This document shows, piece after piece, positions 36,378-45,166 of a stretch of DNA of 64,000 nucleotides. How positions within the stretch are numbered: position 1 is the stretch's first letter; each line of letters starts with the position of its first letter. This stretch comes from CAWBAT01 sp046331665 (GTDB taxonomy: Bacteria; Acidobacteriota; Terriglobia; Versatilivoradales; Versatilivoraceae): contig JAXLQK010000030.1 in the NCBI GenBank assembly GCA_046331665.1, positions 1 to 64,000 of the forward strand. The letters are read 5' to 3'. Made by a program: the position numbers and the translations under genes. The notes under the pieces were generated by a model. That model saw only the letters and a list, made by a program, of their open reading frames with translations, had not been told where the DNA came from and searched no databases.

Positions 36378-37728
36378 AAAGGATTTCCGGATTGGACCGG
36401 CGTCAGTTTTTGCAGCGAAGCGTTTCCCTGGGAGCGGCGGCTTCCCTGGTCTTTTCGAGAGGGGCCCGCGCCCAGGAGTCTCCCAACAGCCGAATTGCCG
36501 TGGGAATGATTGGCGTCGGCGCCCGTGCCCACGAGCTGCTGAGAGCGATCCAAACAATTCCCGGCACGGAGGTCGCGGCGGTTTGCGACGCCTACCAGGG
36601 TCGCTTGGAACGGGCAGTCGAGAGAACCAAGGGGCGGGCAAAGATTTATCCCGACTATCCAGCCATCCTCGCCGACAAGGGGATTGATGCAGTTGTCATT
36701 GCCACCCCGGATCATTGGCATAAGACGATGGCGATCGAAGCCCTGCAAGCCGGCAAAGACGTTTACGTCGAGAAACCTTTGACCTATTCCATTGACGAAG
36801 GGCTTGAAATTTTGGCCGCCCTCAAAAAGAGTGACCGCGTCTTGCAGGTGGGCAGTCAAGGGATCAGCAGCCAGATTCAGCAAAAAGCCAAAGAAATGAT
36901 CCAGTCGGGAAGACTCGGGCAGGTGACGCTGCTGCGGGCGTCCTACAACCGAAATACCGCGGCGGGTGCATGGCTCTACCCGATGCCCCCGGATGCCTCT
37001 CCTCAGACCGTGAATTGGAGCAAGTTCCTGGGATCGGCACCGCCGCGAGCCTATGACCCGGAGCGGTTTTTTCGCTGGAGATGTTATTGGGATTACTCCG
37101 GGGGGATTGCCACCGATCTCTTTGTGCATCTCGCCACCAGCATCATTTCCTGATGAATGCCCGTGCTCCTGAACATACGGTGGCGCTGGAGCGAGTTGTA
37201 TCGATGGAAAGACAGCCGCGAGGTTCCGACGCTCTCAATGCCATCCTCGAATACCCTGAAGGGTTCGCCGTCAATTTGAGCGCCACGTTCAACAATCAGT
37301 TGAGTATCGGAGATCAAGGATTTCAGATCCTGGGGACCGAGGGCAGTTTGTTGCTTGGAGGCGGAGGTCACCTTTACTCCCACAGCCTTGAAACGGACCC
37401 GCGAGGATAATCGCTGGATTGTAGGGGATTGGCCCAGAAAGCTCCAGGAGATGTACTATCCAGGACCCGAAGGTGCTCAAGAAGCGGAAGTCGCCTCAGC
37501 TGGTCTCCGAGGGTCGTCCTGGGAAGTGAGCGTTGGGAAGAAGAGGGGAAAGAGCCTTTGATCGCTCATCTGGAAAACTTCTTCGAGTGGCCGTCCGGCA
37601 GCGCCGCCGGCCGGTGGAGATGCGCTGGCGGGGCACCGCGCGGCTGCCGTGGCTCATTTGATCAATCTTTCCTAAACAAAGAAATGATCACCTGGGATTA
37701 TGAACAAGAAAGGGTGAAAAGTTCATGA
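36374..37728 (+). pseudogene. Gfo/Idh/MocA oxidoreductase with Tat signal, several frame changes
   Basis: The first 260 residues are intact from the ATG at 36374, behind GGGAGGACAACGACA: a Tat signal LDRRQFLQRSVSLGAAA, the NAD(P) site VGMIGVGARAHELLRAIQ, and VIATPDHWHKTMAIEALQAG with the catalytic-type EKPL. The frame is lost at about 37140, where continuation in another frame reads HFLMNARAPEHTVALERVV. It changes again near 37404 (EDNRWIVGDWPRKLQEMY), and the C-terminus MITWDYEQERVKSS ends at 37728. All conserved blocks are present in order, so either the gene decayed recently or the assembly has indels. Exported members act on sugars or glycans. It lies within the transporter operon. Confidence 0.8.
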
Positions 37729-37807
37729 TGGATAGCGCGCCTGCCGGCGTTCGGGCTCCGGAGGATTTGACTCCGGAGATGCAATTCTTGCAAAGGATTC
37801 TTCGACG

Positions 37808-38815
37808 ATGACGCGTTTGCGGACCTTGATCCTGCTATTTGGCGGGAGCCCTGGTGGCTTGCTCCCAAAGCCCGAAGCCCACACCCAGTGCCAGGAGGAG
37901 ACCGATGCTTATCTACGGAGTCATGCCGAAGTTGAAAGGCATCGCCTTCTTTAACGCCGCAGAGAGAGGGAGCTCACGAGGCTGCAACAGCGGGATAAAG
38001 GTGAGATTTCGATGGTCCCGTAACCAACGATGTCACCTCAGGCCCGATTAGTGCCCACGGCCTGGGTGGCAAAAAATATGATGCGATCGTCTGGCTCCCA
38101 GCGACCCTGAAGCCATCGTGCCGGTTCTCATTAAAGCCCGGAAGCGGGGAATCAAAGTCATCACTTGGGATGCCGATGCTTCAAGCACGGGATTTTTTGT
38201 CCAATCAATGTACTGCCGAGTCTGTCGCCAAAGCACTGATGGATATCATGGCCGAAGGGCGGGCAAGGAAGCGAAATACCTGATGATCACCGGCTCGTTG
38301 ACGGCGGCCAATCAGAATCTCTGGATGGATGAAATGACAAAATACGGGAGATCCGCGTATCCTCAAATGGTCAATCTCTCCGCCACGCCCAAAGTTTCGC
38401 AGGAGGACCAGGCTATGGCGACCCAGGTTGCCGTGGATTCTTTGAAGCCTCTCCTACGATGAACGGCCTTTCGGCATGACTTCCGTCGCGTTGCCGGGTG
38501 CGCCGAGGGGTTGCGCAAGGCCCACGCCGCTGATCGGGTCTACCTCACCGGCCTATCGACTCCCAATGTCATGAAGGAATACCTCAAGGATGGGACCGTC
38601 AAACGCTTTGTTCTCTGGAATGCGATAGATCTGGGGTACCTGGCCGTTTATGTGGGCCATGCGGCCGTCTTGGGGGAGATTCAGCCAGGGTACCTCCTCC
38701 TATAAAGCCGGTCGGCTGGGGGAAGTCAAACAAGTCGGCGATCAAATTATTTTTGGGAACCCCATCATTTTTCGATGAAAAAAATGATGACCAGTTTGAT
38801 TTCAAGGATAGATGA
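37808..38815 (+). pseudogene. Sugar-binding lipoprotein of the ABC importer (RhaS/RbsB-like), many frame changes
   Basis: Start ATG 37808 gives MTRLRTLILLFGG; the lipobox LVACSQ appears one frame away. Recognisable pieces follow in order across frames: MLIYGVMPKLKGIAFFNAAERG, KKYDAIV, then PVLIKARKRGIKVITWDADA, AKYLMITGSLTAANQNLW, YLTGLSTPNVMKEYLKDGTV, LWNAIDLGYLAVYVG and FDEKNDDQFDFKDR before a stop at 38815. This is a periplasmic binding protein of the type-1 sugar-binding fold, the expected partner of the fused ATPase/permease. At least five changes of frame mean it cannot be made as read. Whether this is decay or sequence error cannot be told from one sequence. Confidence 0.75.
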
Positions 38816-38986
38816 AGTGAGTTCGAGGCAGACAGGAAAGAGCCGTTGCTGTTTTCTCCCCTGTCGCCAGCAAGTGTCTTCTTAAGAGAGTGATCATTTT
38901 ACGTGTGAAAATTATTATAGAAGAGAGGCGACCGGGAGGTATTCAAGCATGCGAGTCTCCCGTCGTCCACTGGGAGAAAGAAATCC

Positions 38987-41191
38987 ATGAAGTTTCTTAA
39001 AGATTTGTGGGATACCCGGCAGGCTGAAAAATTCGAGCAGGATCCGCTGGAACTCCTCCGTTACCGGTCGAATCTTCTCGGGGCGGATTTGCGGATTACG
39101 AATTTTGGGGGAGGAAATACCAGCTCCAAATTCGAACTTCCCGATCCCTTTACCGGGCGCCCCGTGCGTGTGCTGGCAGTCAAGGGAAGCGGCGGAGATT
39201 TGGGAAGCAGTACCAGGGACGGGTTTGCAGTCCTTTACCTGGATCGGCTGGAACAGCTGCAGTCAATTTATCCAGGGGAAGCCCATGAAGATGGGATGGT
39301 CTCCTATTATCCCTTGGCGGCCTTTGGCATGAACCGGGTGGCCCCTTCCATTGATACGCCCCTGCATGCCTTTCTTCCTTTTCCGCACGTGGACCACTTG
39401 CATCCTGACTGGGCGATTGCGCTGGCGGCCAGCGCCAATGGGCGGGAAAAGATGGAAGAATTCAACCGCCAGTACGGGCATCAGATGGTCTGGCTTCCCT
39501 GGCAGCGGCCGGGATTTGAACTGGGCCTGATGCTGAAGAAGGCGGTGGCGGATCAGCCCGGTTGTGACGGGATCATTCTCGGGGGGCATGGGCTGTTTAC
39601 CTGGGGGAGCACCCAGCGGGAATGCTATCTCCGCAGTATCCAGATGATTGACCAGCTGGGTGAATTTGTAGCCGCTCATGAAAGCCAGCTGGGAGAACGG
39701 CTGTTTGGAGGGCGGAAATATTCGGTGCGCTCCGACGCCCAAGCCTTGGCGACCTCGGTGTTTCCTTATCTCAGAGGCAGGCTTGGTTCCAGACGCCGGG
39801 CCATTGGCCACTACAACGATGCCCCCGAAGTTCTCCAGTTCGTCAATTCGGCCGATGCGCCCGGGCTGGCCCGACTGGGGACCAGTTGCCCCGATCACTT
39901 CGTGCGCACCCAGATTTGTCCACTGTATGTCGATTGGAACCCAGGGCAGGACAGCTTGGAATTGCTAAAAGAAAGAATTGCCAGTGGTATCGAGGGATAC
40001 CGCAAAGATTATGAAGCCTATTACCAGTCTTTGGCGCAGGCAGACTCTCCCGCCCTGCGCGATCCCAATCCCACGGTTGTCCTGATTCCCGGTCTGGGGA
40101 TGTTCACCTTTGCGAAAGACAAGAAAGAAGCCCGCGTTACGGGAGAATTCTATGTCAATGCCATTCATGTGATGGCGGGGGCGACGTCGCTGGGCGTCGG
40201 GAGTCCGGCTCCGCAGAAATTGCCGCAAGCCCGAAAGCCTGAAGATTCGAGACACTTCACGAATTTTCATAATTATGTCGCGTTGCCGCACCGCGAGGCA
40301 TTTCGGATTGAGTATTGGGCCCTGGAAGAAGCCAAGCTGCGGCGCATGCCTCCTGAAAAAGAGTTCAGCCGAAAGATTTTTCTGATTGTTGGAGGCGGGA
40401 GCGGGATCGGGCAGGTCACCGCGTTGAAACTCGCGGAGCGCGGGGCTCACCTGGTGGTTGCCGACTTGGATGAGCAGGCGGCTAAAGCCACTGCCCAGCA
40501 AGCCGCAAAACTGACTTCTGCCGAAGCGGTCGCCGCTTGTGCTGTCAACCTTGCCCGGCGCGAGAGCCTTGCCGATGCCATACAACAGACGGTCAGTCGT
40601 TTTGGAGGGCTTGACGCCGTTGTCAATACCGCCGCAATCTTCGCCGCGTCGGATACGAGGGGTGTCCTGGCGGATGAGAAATGGCGCCTCACCTTTGAAA
40701 TCAATATTCTGGGAAATTATCTGCTGGCCGACGAAGCGTACAGGATTATGAGCGAGCAGGGCTTGTCAGGTACGATCCTGTTGACCAGCTCCGCCAACGC
40801 AATCGTTCCCAAGCGGGGCAGTGAGGCCTATGACGTGAGTAAGAGTGCCGTCAGTCATCTGATCCGGGAATTGGCGGTGAGGCTGGCTCCCCTGGTTCGC
40901 GTCAATGGAATCGCACCGGCCACCGTGGTGGCTGGGTCGGCGATGTTTCCCCGGGATCGCGTGATCAGTTCGCTCACCAAGTATCAGATCCCCTTCGATG
41001 AAACGGAATCGCTCGAATCCCTCCGCGACAAGCTGGCCGGCTTCTATGCTGCCCGAACTTTAACGAGCCTGCCGATTCGCCCTGAAGATTGCGCGGAAGC
41101 CATCTGCTGGTTGGCCAGTGAGCATTGCACCCGGACCACGGGCCATGTGTTTCCCATCGACGGCGGCCTTGTCGAAGCCTTCCTGCGTTGA
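38987..41191 (+). CDS. rhaEW: Bifunctional rhamnulose-1-phosphate aldolase/short-chain dehydrogenase
   Basis: A 734-residue cytoplasmic fusion. The N-terminal class II aldolase (about 1-400) has the zinc-site motifs FPHVDHLHPDWAIAL and LGGHGLFTWGST and cleaves L-rhamnulose-1-phosphate to dihydroxyacetone phosphate and L-lactaldehyde. The C-terminal short-chain dehydrogenase (about 460-734) has VGGGSGIGQVTALKLAERG, VVNTAAIFA, the Ser of LLTSSANAI, and YDVSK, and would oxidise or reduce the lactaldehyde. The fusion is known from other rhamnose loci. The gene ends the rhamnose run, about 170 bases after the degraded binding-protein gene. Confidence 0.9.
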   Translation: MKFLKDLWDTRQAEKFEQDPLELLRYRSNLLGADLRITNFGGGNTSSKFELPDPFTGRPVRVLAVKGSGGDLGSSTRDGFAVLYLDRLEQLQSIYPGEAHEDGMVSYYPLAAFGMNRVAPSIDTPLHAFLPFPHVDHLHPDWAIALAASANGREKMEEFNRQYGHQMVWLPWQRPGFELGLMLKKAVADQPGCDGIILGGHGLFTWGSTQRECYLRSIQMIDQLGEFVAAHESQLGERLFGGRKYSVRSDAQALATSVFPYLRGRLGSRRRAIGHYNDAPEVLQFVNSADAPGLARLGTSCPDHFVRTQICPLYVDWNPGQDSLELLKERIASGIEGYRKDYEAYYQSLAQADSPALRDPNPTVVLIPGLGMFTFAKDKKEARVTGEFYVNAIHVMAGATSLGVGSPAPQKLPQARKPEDSRHFTNFHNYVALPHREAFRIEYWALEEAKLRRMPPEKEFSRKIFLIVGGGSGIGQVTALKLAERGAHLVVADLDEQAAKATAQQAAKLTSAEAVAACAVNLARRESLADAIQQTVSRFGGLDAVVNTAAIFAASDTRGVLADEKWRLTFEINILGNYLLADEAYRIMSEQGLSGTILLTSSANAIVPKRGSEAYDVSKSAVSHLIRELAVRLAPLVRVNGIAPATVVAGSAMFPRDRVISSLTKYQIPFDETESLESLRDKLAGFYAARTLTSLPIRPEDCAEAICWLASEHCTRTTGHVFPIDGGLVEAFLR

Positions 41192-41213
41192 AATCCCGAG
41201 CCGTGGGCTTCTT

Positions 41214-41270
41214 GGAGCCGGGACGCCCTCGTCCCGTTTGAACAATGCGCCGCGAGGGCGCGGCGTCTCC
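41214..41270. repeat. GC-rich double-hairpin palindrome between convergent genes
   Basis: Two hairpins, GGGACG/CGTCCC and CGCCGC/GCGGCG, are enclosed by outer arms GGAG and CTCC. It lies between the stop of the aldolase/dehydrogenase (41191) and the stop of the minus-strand secreted protein (41307), so it can act as a bidirectional terminator. The pattern resembles scattered palindromic repeats in acidobacterial genomes. I see one copy in this window. Confidence 0.6.
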
Positions 41271-41306
41271 AGATGTCCATTTTCTTGGGTTGTGGCCTCG
41301 TCGTAA

Positions 41307-42476
41307 TCAATTAAGACTGCTGGTCCGCGTCATTGAAAAGGAAGCGGTGTCACTGCGGCTTTTTGAGTCGTAGTATGTCATTGAACCGTCAAGCACTTTA
41401 GTTCCAAGATGAAGAGCTGCGATGAGCCGTATTGAAAAGACTGTGCCCGCAGGGTCGGTATCGATAAGAAAAGTGTTTTGCAAAGCTCCCGGTTCGTTGA
41501 GGGAAGCCAATCCATAAACTGGGATCGCCTTGGTGGTAGTGGGAAAGCTTCCGCTCACGACAATCAGACGTCCATAGTACATTTCCTTCTCCTGGTGAAT
41601 TTCGAGTCTTACCTGACCATTGATCAGGGTCCCGGTTGCCGTCCCATCCCAGATTCCTGCCAAGGATATGGTGTCGGCGCTTGGCAGTGTAAAAGCCGGG
41701 AAGAAAGCCCCTGTTTCATTGACGCTTTTGACGATGGAATTGGCCACGAGACGTAACGTCGTTCCCTCCCCCGGTGTGATCACGATTTCGCCGAAGGTTC
41801 CTGGAACAGAGTTACGAATGTCGTTATCCACATACATTCCACCGGCCCCGATATTGACGACCTTGCTCCCCTGCAGGACTCCATTGTTATCGTAAGTCTC
41901 GATGGTGAACGGCCCTGCACTTGCGTTTATATTCACGACCACCAAAGAAGAGGAGAATGTACCGGTCTTCACCGAAGATTGGATGAGCAGACGGGTTCCA
42001 TATTCCCCACGTGCGATTCCATCGACATAGGCCGTGGGTTTGCGACCTTGAACGTCGATGGCCATTTCAACGCTGGGGTCATTGGTTGAGTTAAAAATAA
42101 CCGACGCCCAGGCAGTAATGGGTTCATCGGAGGAAATGATTAGGTAGCCTGTCCCGATGGTTCCTCCGAGGGCTGAAATGACATTGTTGATTTGAACCAG
42201 TTGATTGGGCTGGACCACGTAGTTTCCTGAACCGGCTACGTTCCCTTGAGGATCATCCAACTCTACGTGGACATTGGCACTGGGGTTCGCGCCTTTGACG
42301 ATTGAGTCGCGGATGTACCCGTTCAAGCCGAGATTACTGCGACTGTTATTCTCTGCCGTGACAAAGGGAATGATGTAAGTATAGGAATCTCCTGTACTCG
42401 CTTGTGCCAGCAATTCCAGCGGCAGTAAAGGGACCAGACACAAAAGGGCCCAAACAGCCAGCCATGCCTGCTTCAT
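41307..42476 (-). CDS. Secreted beta-sandwich protein
   Basis: A 389-residue exported protein whose ATG follows GAGGAGGAGGCTCCC. The signal peptide ends near LLAQA. The rest is beta-rich: an opening YIIPFVTAENNSRSNLGLNG, two similar halves with VYVVQ-like strands (NYVVQPNQLVQINNVISA; KVVNIGAGGMYVDNDIR), and a C-terminal sandwich of about 110 residues (SLAGIWDGTATGTLINGQVR). It matches a style of multi-strand surface proteins common in acidobacteria that carry no enzymatic motif. Role unknown. Confidence 0.6.
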   Translation of the reverse strand: MKQAWLAVWALLCLVPLLPLELLAQASTGDSYTYIIPFVTAENNSRSNLGLNGYIRDSIVKGANPSANVHVELDDPQGNVAGSGNYVVQPNQLVQINNVISALGGTIGTGYLIISSDEPITAWASVIFNSTNDPSVEMAIDVQGRKPTAYVDGIARGEYGTRLLIQSSVKTGTFSSSLVVVNINASAGPFTIETYDNNGVLQGSKVVNIGAGGMYVDNDIRNSVPGTFGEIVITPGEGTTLRLVANSIVKSVNETGAFFPAFTLPSADTISLAGIWDGTATGTLINGQVRLEIHQEKEMYYGRLIVVSGSFPTTTKAIPVYGLASLNEPGALQNTFLIDTDPAGTVFSIRLIAALHLGTKVLDGSMTYYDSKSRSDTASFSMTRTSSLN

Positions 42477-42959
42477 GGGAGCCTCCTCCTCGAATGCCTT
42501 CGGATTCGAGATTAAGCTTTCACTTCATTGGGGAATCAGGGTGACAATATCAGAAAATGCTAGCAGGAGGCCTATTGACGGTCAATAGTGCGGAAAGTAG
42601 ATCGAACACGATGAACCGGCCAAGGCTCACTTCAGGGTTGGGTTTGATCGGCGTGAGATTGCGGGACAGGGCTTTTCGAGATTCCGGGGCAAGATAGGGA
42701 ATGGGTGCCTGTCCTGAATATTTATTTCCTATTTATGAGGAGCGCAATCAAAGGGTCAGTCAAGTGTGGGTTGTGCCGCATCCGGGAAACAAAGCGATGG
42801 TTGGCAGGCATGATGGCGGAGGTGGTGATTGCTAAGAAGCGCGCCACCAGGGAGTTTGGGTGAAACATGATGCGTGTTGCCGCATGAATCAATCTTTCGC
42901 GGCCTTCCGATTGCCTTCGTGCACCCTTACGTGAGGAATAGGAGGAATAGAGTCACCCA
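42477..42959. other. Gene-free stretch leading into insertion-sequence debris
   Basis: About 480 bases between the secreted-protein start and the transposase fragments. I see no gene, promoter consensus or repeat that I can support. The 42770-42860 part is GC-rich and may be remains of a mobile element. Confidence 0.4.
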
Positions 42960-43085
42960 TTTTTCCCCTTTCCCCAGACACTTCAGTATCTGCCGACAAT
43001 CTTCCTCATCCAGGAAGATCGGCTCACGGCGATTCCCTCGGTTGATGCAGTGGAAGAATGCTCCTGGAAAACTAAGGCGACGGCT
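42960..43085 (-). pseudogene. N-terminal fragment of a REP-associated tyrosine transposase (RAYT/IS200-like)
   Basis: The minus strand encodes RLSFPGAFFHCINRGNRREP followed by IFLDEEDCRQILKCL, matching the conserved N-terminus of Y1 transposases of the RAYT group (usually PGAxYHVxxRGNRRExIF). Coding ends at about 42927 after a non-homologous tail, so the HUH and catalytic Tyr portions are absent. It is a truncated mobile-element remnant abutting the IstB sequence. Confidence 0.7.
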
Positions 43086-43659
43086 CCGACCTATTTGCCA
43101 CCTACAAGCGCTGGAGGAGTTTGATTTTTCCCAAGCGTCGCAGATTCCGGCCGCCAAAATTCGGGAACTGTCGGAAGGGGGCTATATCGAGCGCGCCGAA
43201 CCGGTGGTATTTTTGGGGGAATGCGGGACCGGCAAAACCCACCTGACCACGGGTCTGTGTGTGGCGGCCTGCCGGCAAAAGAAACGGGTACGGTTTACCA
43301 CAGTGGCCAACCTGGTAAATGAACCGGTGGAAGCCAAACAGCACAATGCGCTGAAGATGGTTCTGGCGCGCTGGCTGCGCTATGACGTGATCGCGCTGGA
43401 TGAGCTGGGCTATGTGCCGTTAGCCGAGATCGGGGCGGAGTTTCTCTTCCAGGTGATTGCGGAACGAGCCGAGCGGGCGGCCTTCATCGTCACGACCAAT
43501 CTGCCGTTTTCCGAATGGACCCAGGTATTCCCCAATCCACGCTTATGCAAGGCGCTGCTGGATCGGGTTACCGATCGCGCCCATATCATCGAAACCGGAA
43601 CCGAGTCCTACCGTTTCCGGCGAACCATGGAAGGCAGGCAAAGGAAGCGGGCTTCGTAA
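43085..43659 (+). mobile_element. istB: IS21-family helper ATPase IstB, truncated at its N-terminus
   Basis: Reading from LQALEEFDFSQASQIPAAK, about 185 residues match IstB, the AAA+ helper of IS21 transposition. Walker A is FLGECGTGKTHL and Walker B is YDVIALDELGY, followed by FIVTTNLPFSEW and a C-terminus TGTESYRFRRTMEGRQ. The usual first 40-50 residues are replaced by sequence on which the opposite-strand RAYT fragment lies. The longer open frame from 42874 is therefore chimeric. No istA transposase or IS21 ends are visible, so it is a relic. Confidence 0.85.
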
Positions 43660-43693
43660 GTTTTCGCGGCCCGGCTGCGCTTCCGCCCTAAAC

Positions 43694-43714
43694 GCGCCGC
43701 AAAAACTGCGGCGC
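43694..43714. terminator. GC-rich hairpin after istB
   Basis: A perfect 8-bp stem GCGCCGCA/TGCGGCGC with an AAAAC loop lies 35 bases after the istB stop. No U-run follows. It may be a terminator or a palindromic end of the element. Confidence 0.4.
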
Positions 43715-43861
43715 AGGGCTCAGCTTCGACAGGGCCACGAAATAGATGGTTCTGACGGTACGGAGAAACAACAACTTAGGGGTGGGCCAAATCTAGTTGT
43801 CAAACGCATTTCCAATGTTGAAACAATGGGAGCTACGCGGTGATGACGCAGAGATCGAATC

Positions 43862-44400
43862 AAGCCATCGGCCCCCAATCAGGTCTGGAGCTTGGATTTT
43901 GTCGCGGACCAGCTGGCAGACGGGAGGCGATTTCGGGCACTGACGGTGGTGGGCGTCTATACCCGGGAAAGTTTGGCGATCGAAGCAGGGCAGAGTTTGC
44001 GGGGTGAAGATGTGGTAGGGGTTCTCGAGAGGATTCAGCAAGAGCGTGGAGTGCCGAAGAGGCTGTTCTGTGATAATGGCAGCGAGTTTGCCAGTCAGGT
44101 CCTGGACCTGTGGGCATATCAAAACAGGGTAAAGATCGATTTCTCACGGCCTGGCAGACCGACCGACAATGGGCACATCGAGTCATTCAACGGGACGTTT
44201 CGGGACGAGTGCTTGAACACGCATTGGTTCACGACTGTGACAGAAGCCAGGGGAGATTATTGAGGCTTGGCGGAGGGAGTATAATGAGAGTCGTCCTCAC
44301 AGGGCGCTGGGGGAACGGACACCACACGAGTTTGCCTTTCAGATCGCCGCTAGCGGCGATCTGAAGGGTCTCAAAGCCCGCAAGACTCACTCTAACCTTG
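43862..44400 (+). pseudogene. IS3-family transposase (orfB) integrase core, partial and frameshifted
   Basis: Coding from KPSAPNQVWSLDFVADQLAD through FCDNGSEFASQVLDLWA and NGHIESFNGTFRDECLNTHW shows the DDE residues of the IS3/IS407-type integrase core (D of LDFV, D of CDNGSE, E of HIESFN). The frame is lost at about 44260: the C-terminal part EAWRREYNESRPHRALGERT is read in another frame. The N-terminal helix-turn-helix orfA and the start of orfB are absent. It is a dead insertion-sequence remnant. Confidence 0.8.
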
Positions 44401-44634
44401 AGTACAGAATTCAGGACCCATCAGCCGGTCAATCGCTATCACATCGATTGGTACAAAAATCCGGTCTTGTCAGGGGGATCAGAAAAAGCCCACGCCTTCG
44501 CGCTTTCTTTACCGTGGCGGCGGCGCGTTGAGTTCCTGTCAAGATGCCTTCCCAGTAAGGGTTTGGAATATAGAAATATTCAGGATCGACACTAATTTCC
44601 CATCTTGGCGGAAGAAGCGCCAAATGGTTGTCAG
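44400..44634. other. Stretch without identifiable genes
   Basis: Between the IS3 remnant and the stop of the minus-strand secreted protein I find only short open frames without codon patterns or homology cues. Possibly the tail of the insertion sequence. Confidence 0.4.
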
Positions 44635-45165
44635 CTACTGGTCCTTCTCAGGCTGACAATCGTCTACCTCGAAGAGCGCTTCATTTGAATCGGCGGTGCC
44701 AGAAGATACCTTCTTTCTTAATCCCGCCATACCTGCGGAGAAGCTGATTTGAATCCTATAGACACCTGGCGTGAAGAAGTCAGGATCCAGTTCTAGCTTG
44801 AGCACCTGTCTGTAGGACTCTCCCGGGGCAAGCGTCACTACCTTTCCGTCCTTCCTTCCAGGCAATTGATCGCTGGAGCTGTTCTTGCTTCGAAAGCCGT
44901 CTTCCAGTGACGAGGCACGATTCGTAAACGACACCTGCGCCAAAAGTCCGGCGGGAGAAAGCGAGAGCTGGCGTCCACTGGTATTTCGCAGTTCGGCCTC
45001 GACTTCCAAGTGCCGGTCCACAACACATAACACCGCGTGCGGAAGCACGATCCTAAACAGCACTGGTTGCACTGCCGACTGAGCATCTATGTTGTCCACT
45101 GTCATGGCACCGACCGCCAGAACAGCACACAGATACCTCAGTACTCGGAGAATATCCGGCCTCAT
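44635..45165 (-). CDS. Small secreted beta-sandwich protein, next to the RHS-protease gene
   Basis: About 176 residues from the ATG at 45165, which follows the RHS stop by one base (TGATATG), behind GGAGGGG. The start in the longer open frame at 45249 lies inside the RHS gene and is unlikely. A signal peptide (about 1-30, ending near NIDAQS) precedes a single beta-sandwich with LRNTSGRQLSLSPAGLLAQ, VVTLAPGESYRQVLKLELD and PGVYRIQISFS. This strand pattern resembles Ig-like and BsuPI-type inhibitor domains, only weakly. Being coupled to an RHS protein with a protease-like tail, it is a candidate antidote or accessory protein. That is inference. Confidence 0.6.
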   Translation of the reverse strand: MRPDILRVLRYLCAVLAVGAMTVDNIDAQSAVQPVLFRIVLPHAVLCVVDRHLEVEAELRNTSGRQLSLSPAGLLAQVSFTNRASSLEDGFRSKNSSSDQLPGRKDGKVVTLAPGESYRQVLKLELDPDFFTPGVYRIQISFSAGMAGLRKKVSSGTADSNEALFEVDDCQPEKDQ

Positions 45166-45166
45166 A

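Noticed and set aside
36287..37129. 280-codon minus-strand frame opposite the oxidoreductase
   Set aside because: Shadow frame; the plus strand carries clear Gfo/Idh/MocA motifs.
42874..43084. N-terminal 70 residues of the IstB frame as part of a real protein
   Set aside because: They are the antisense of a RAYT fragment and match no IstB N-terminus.
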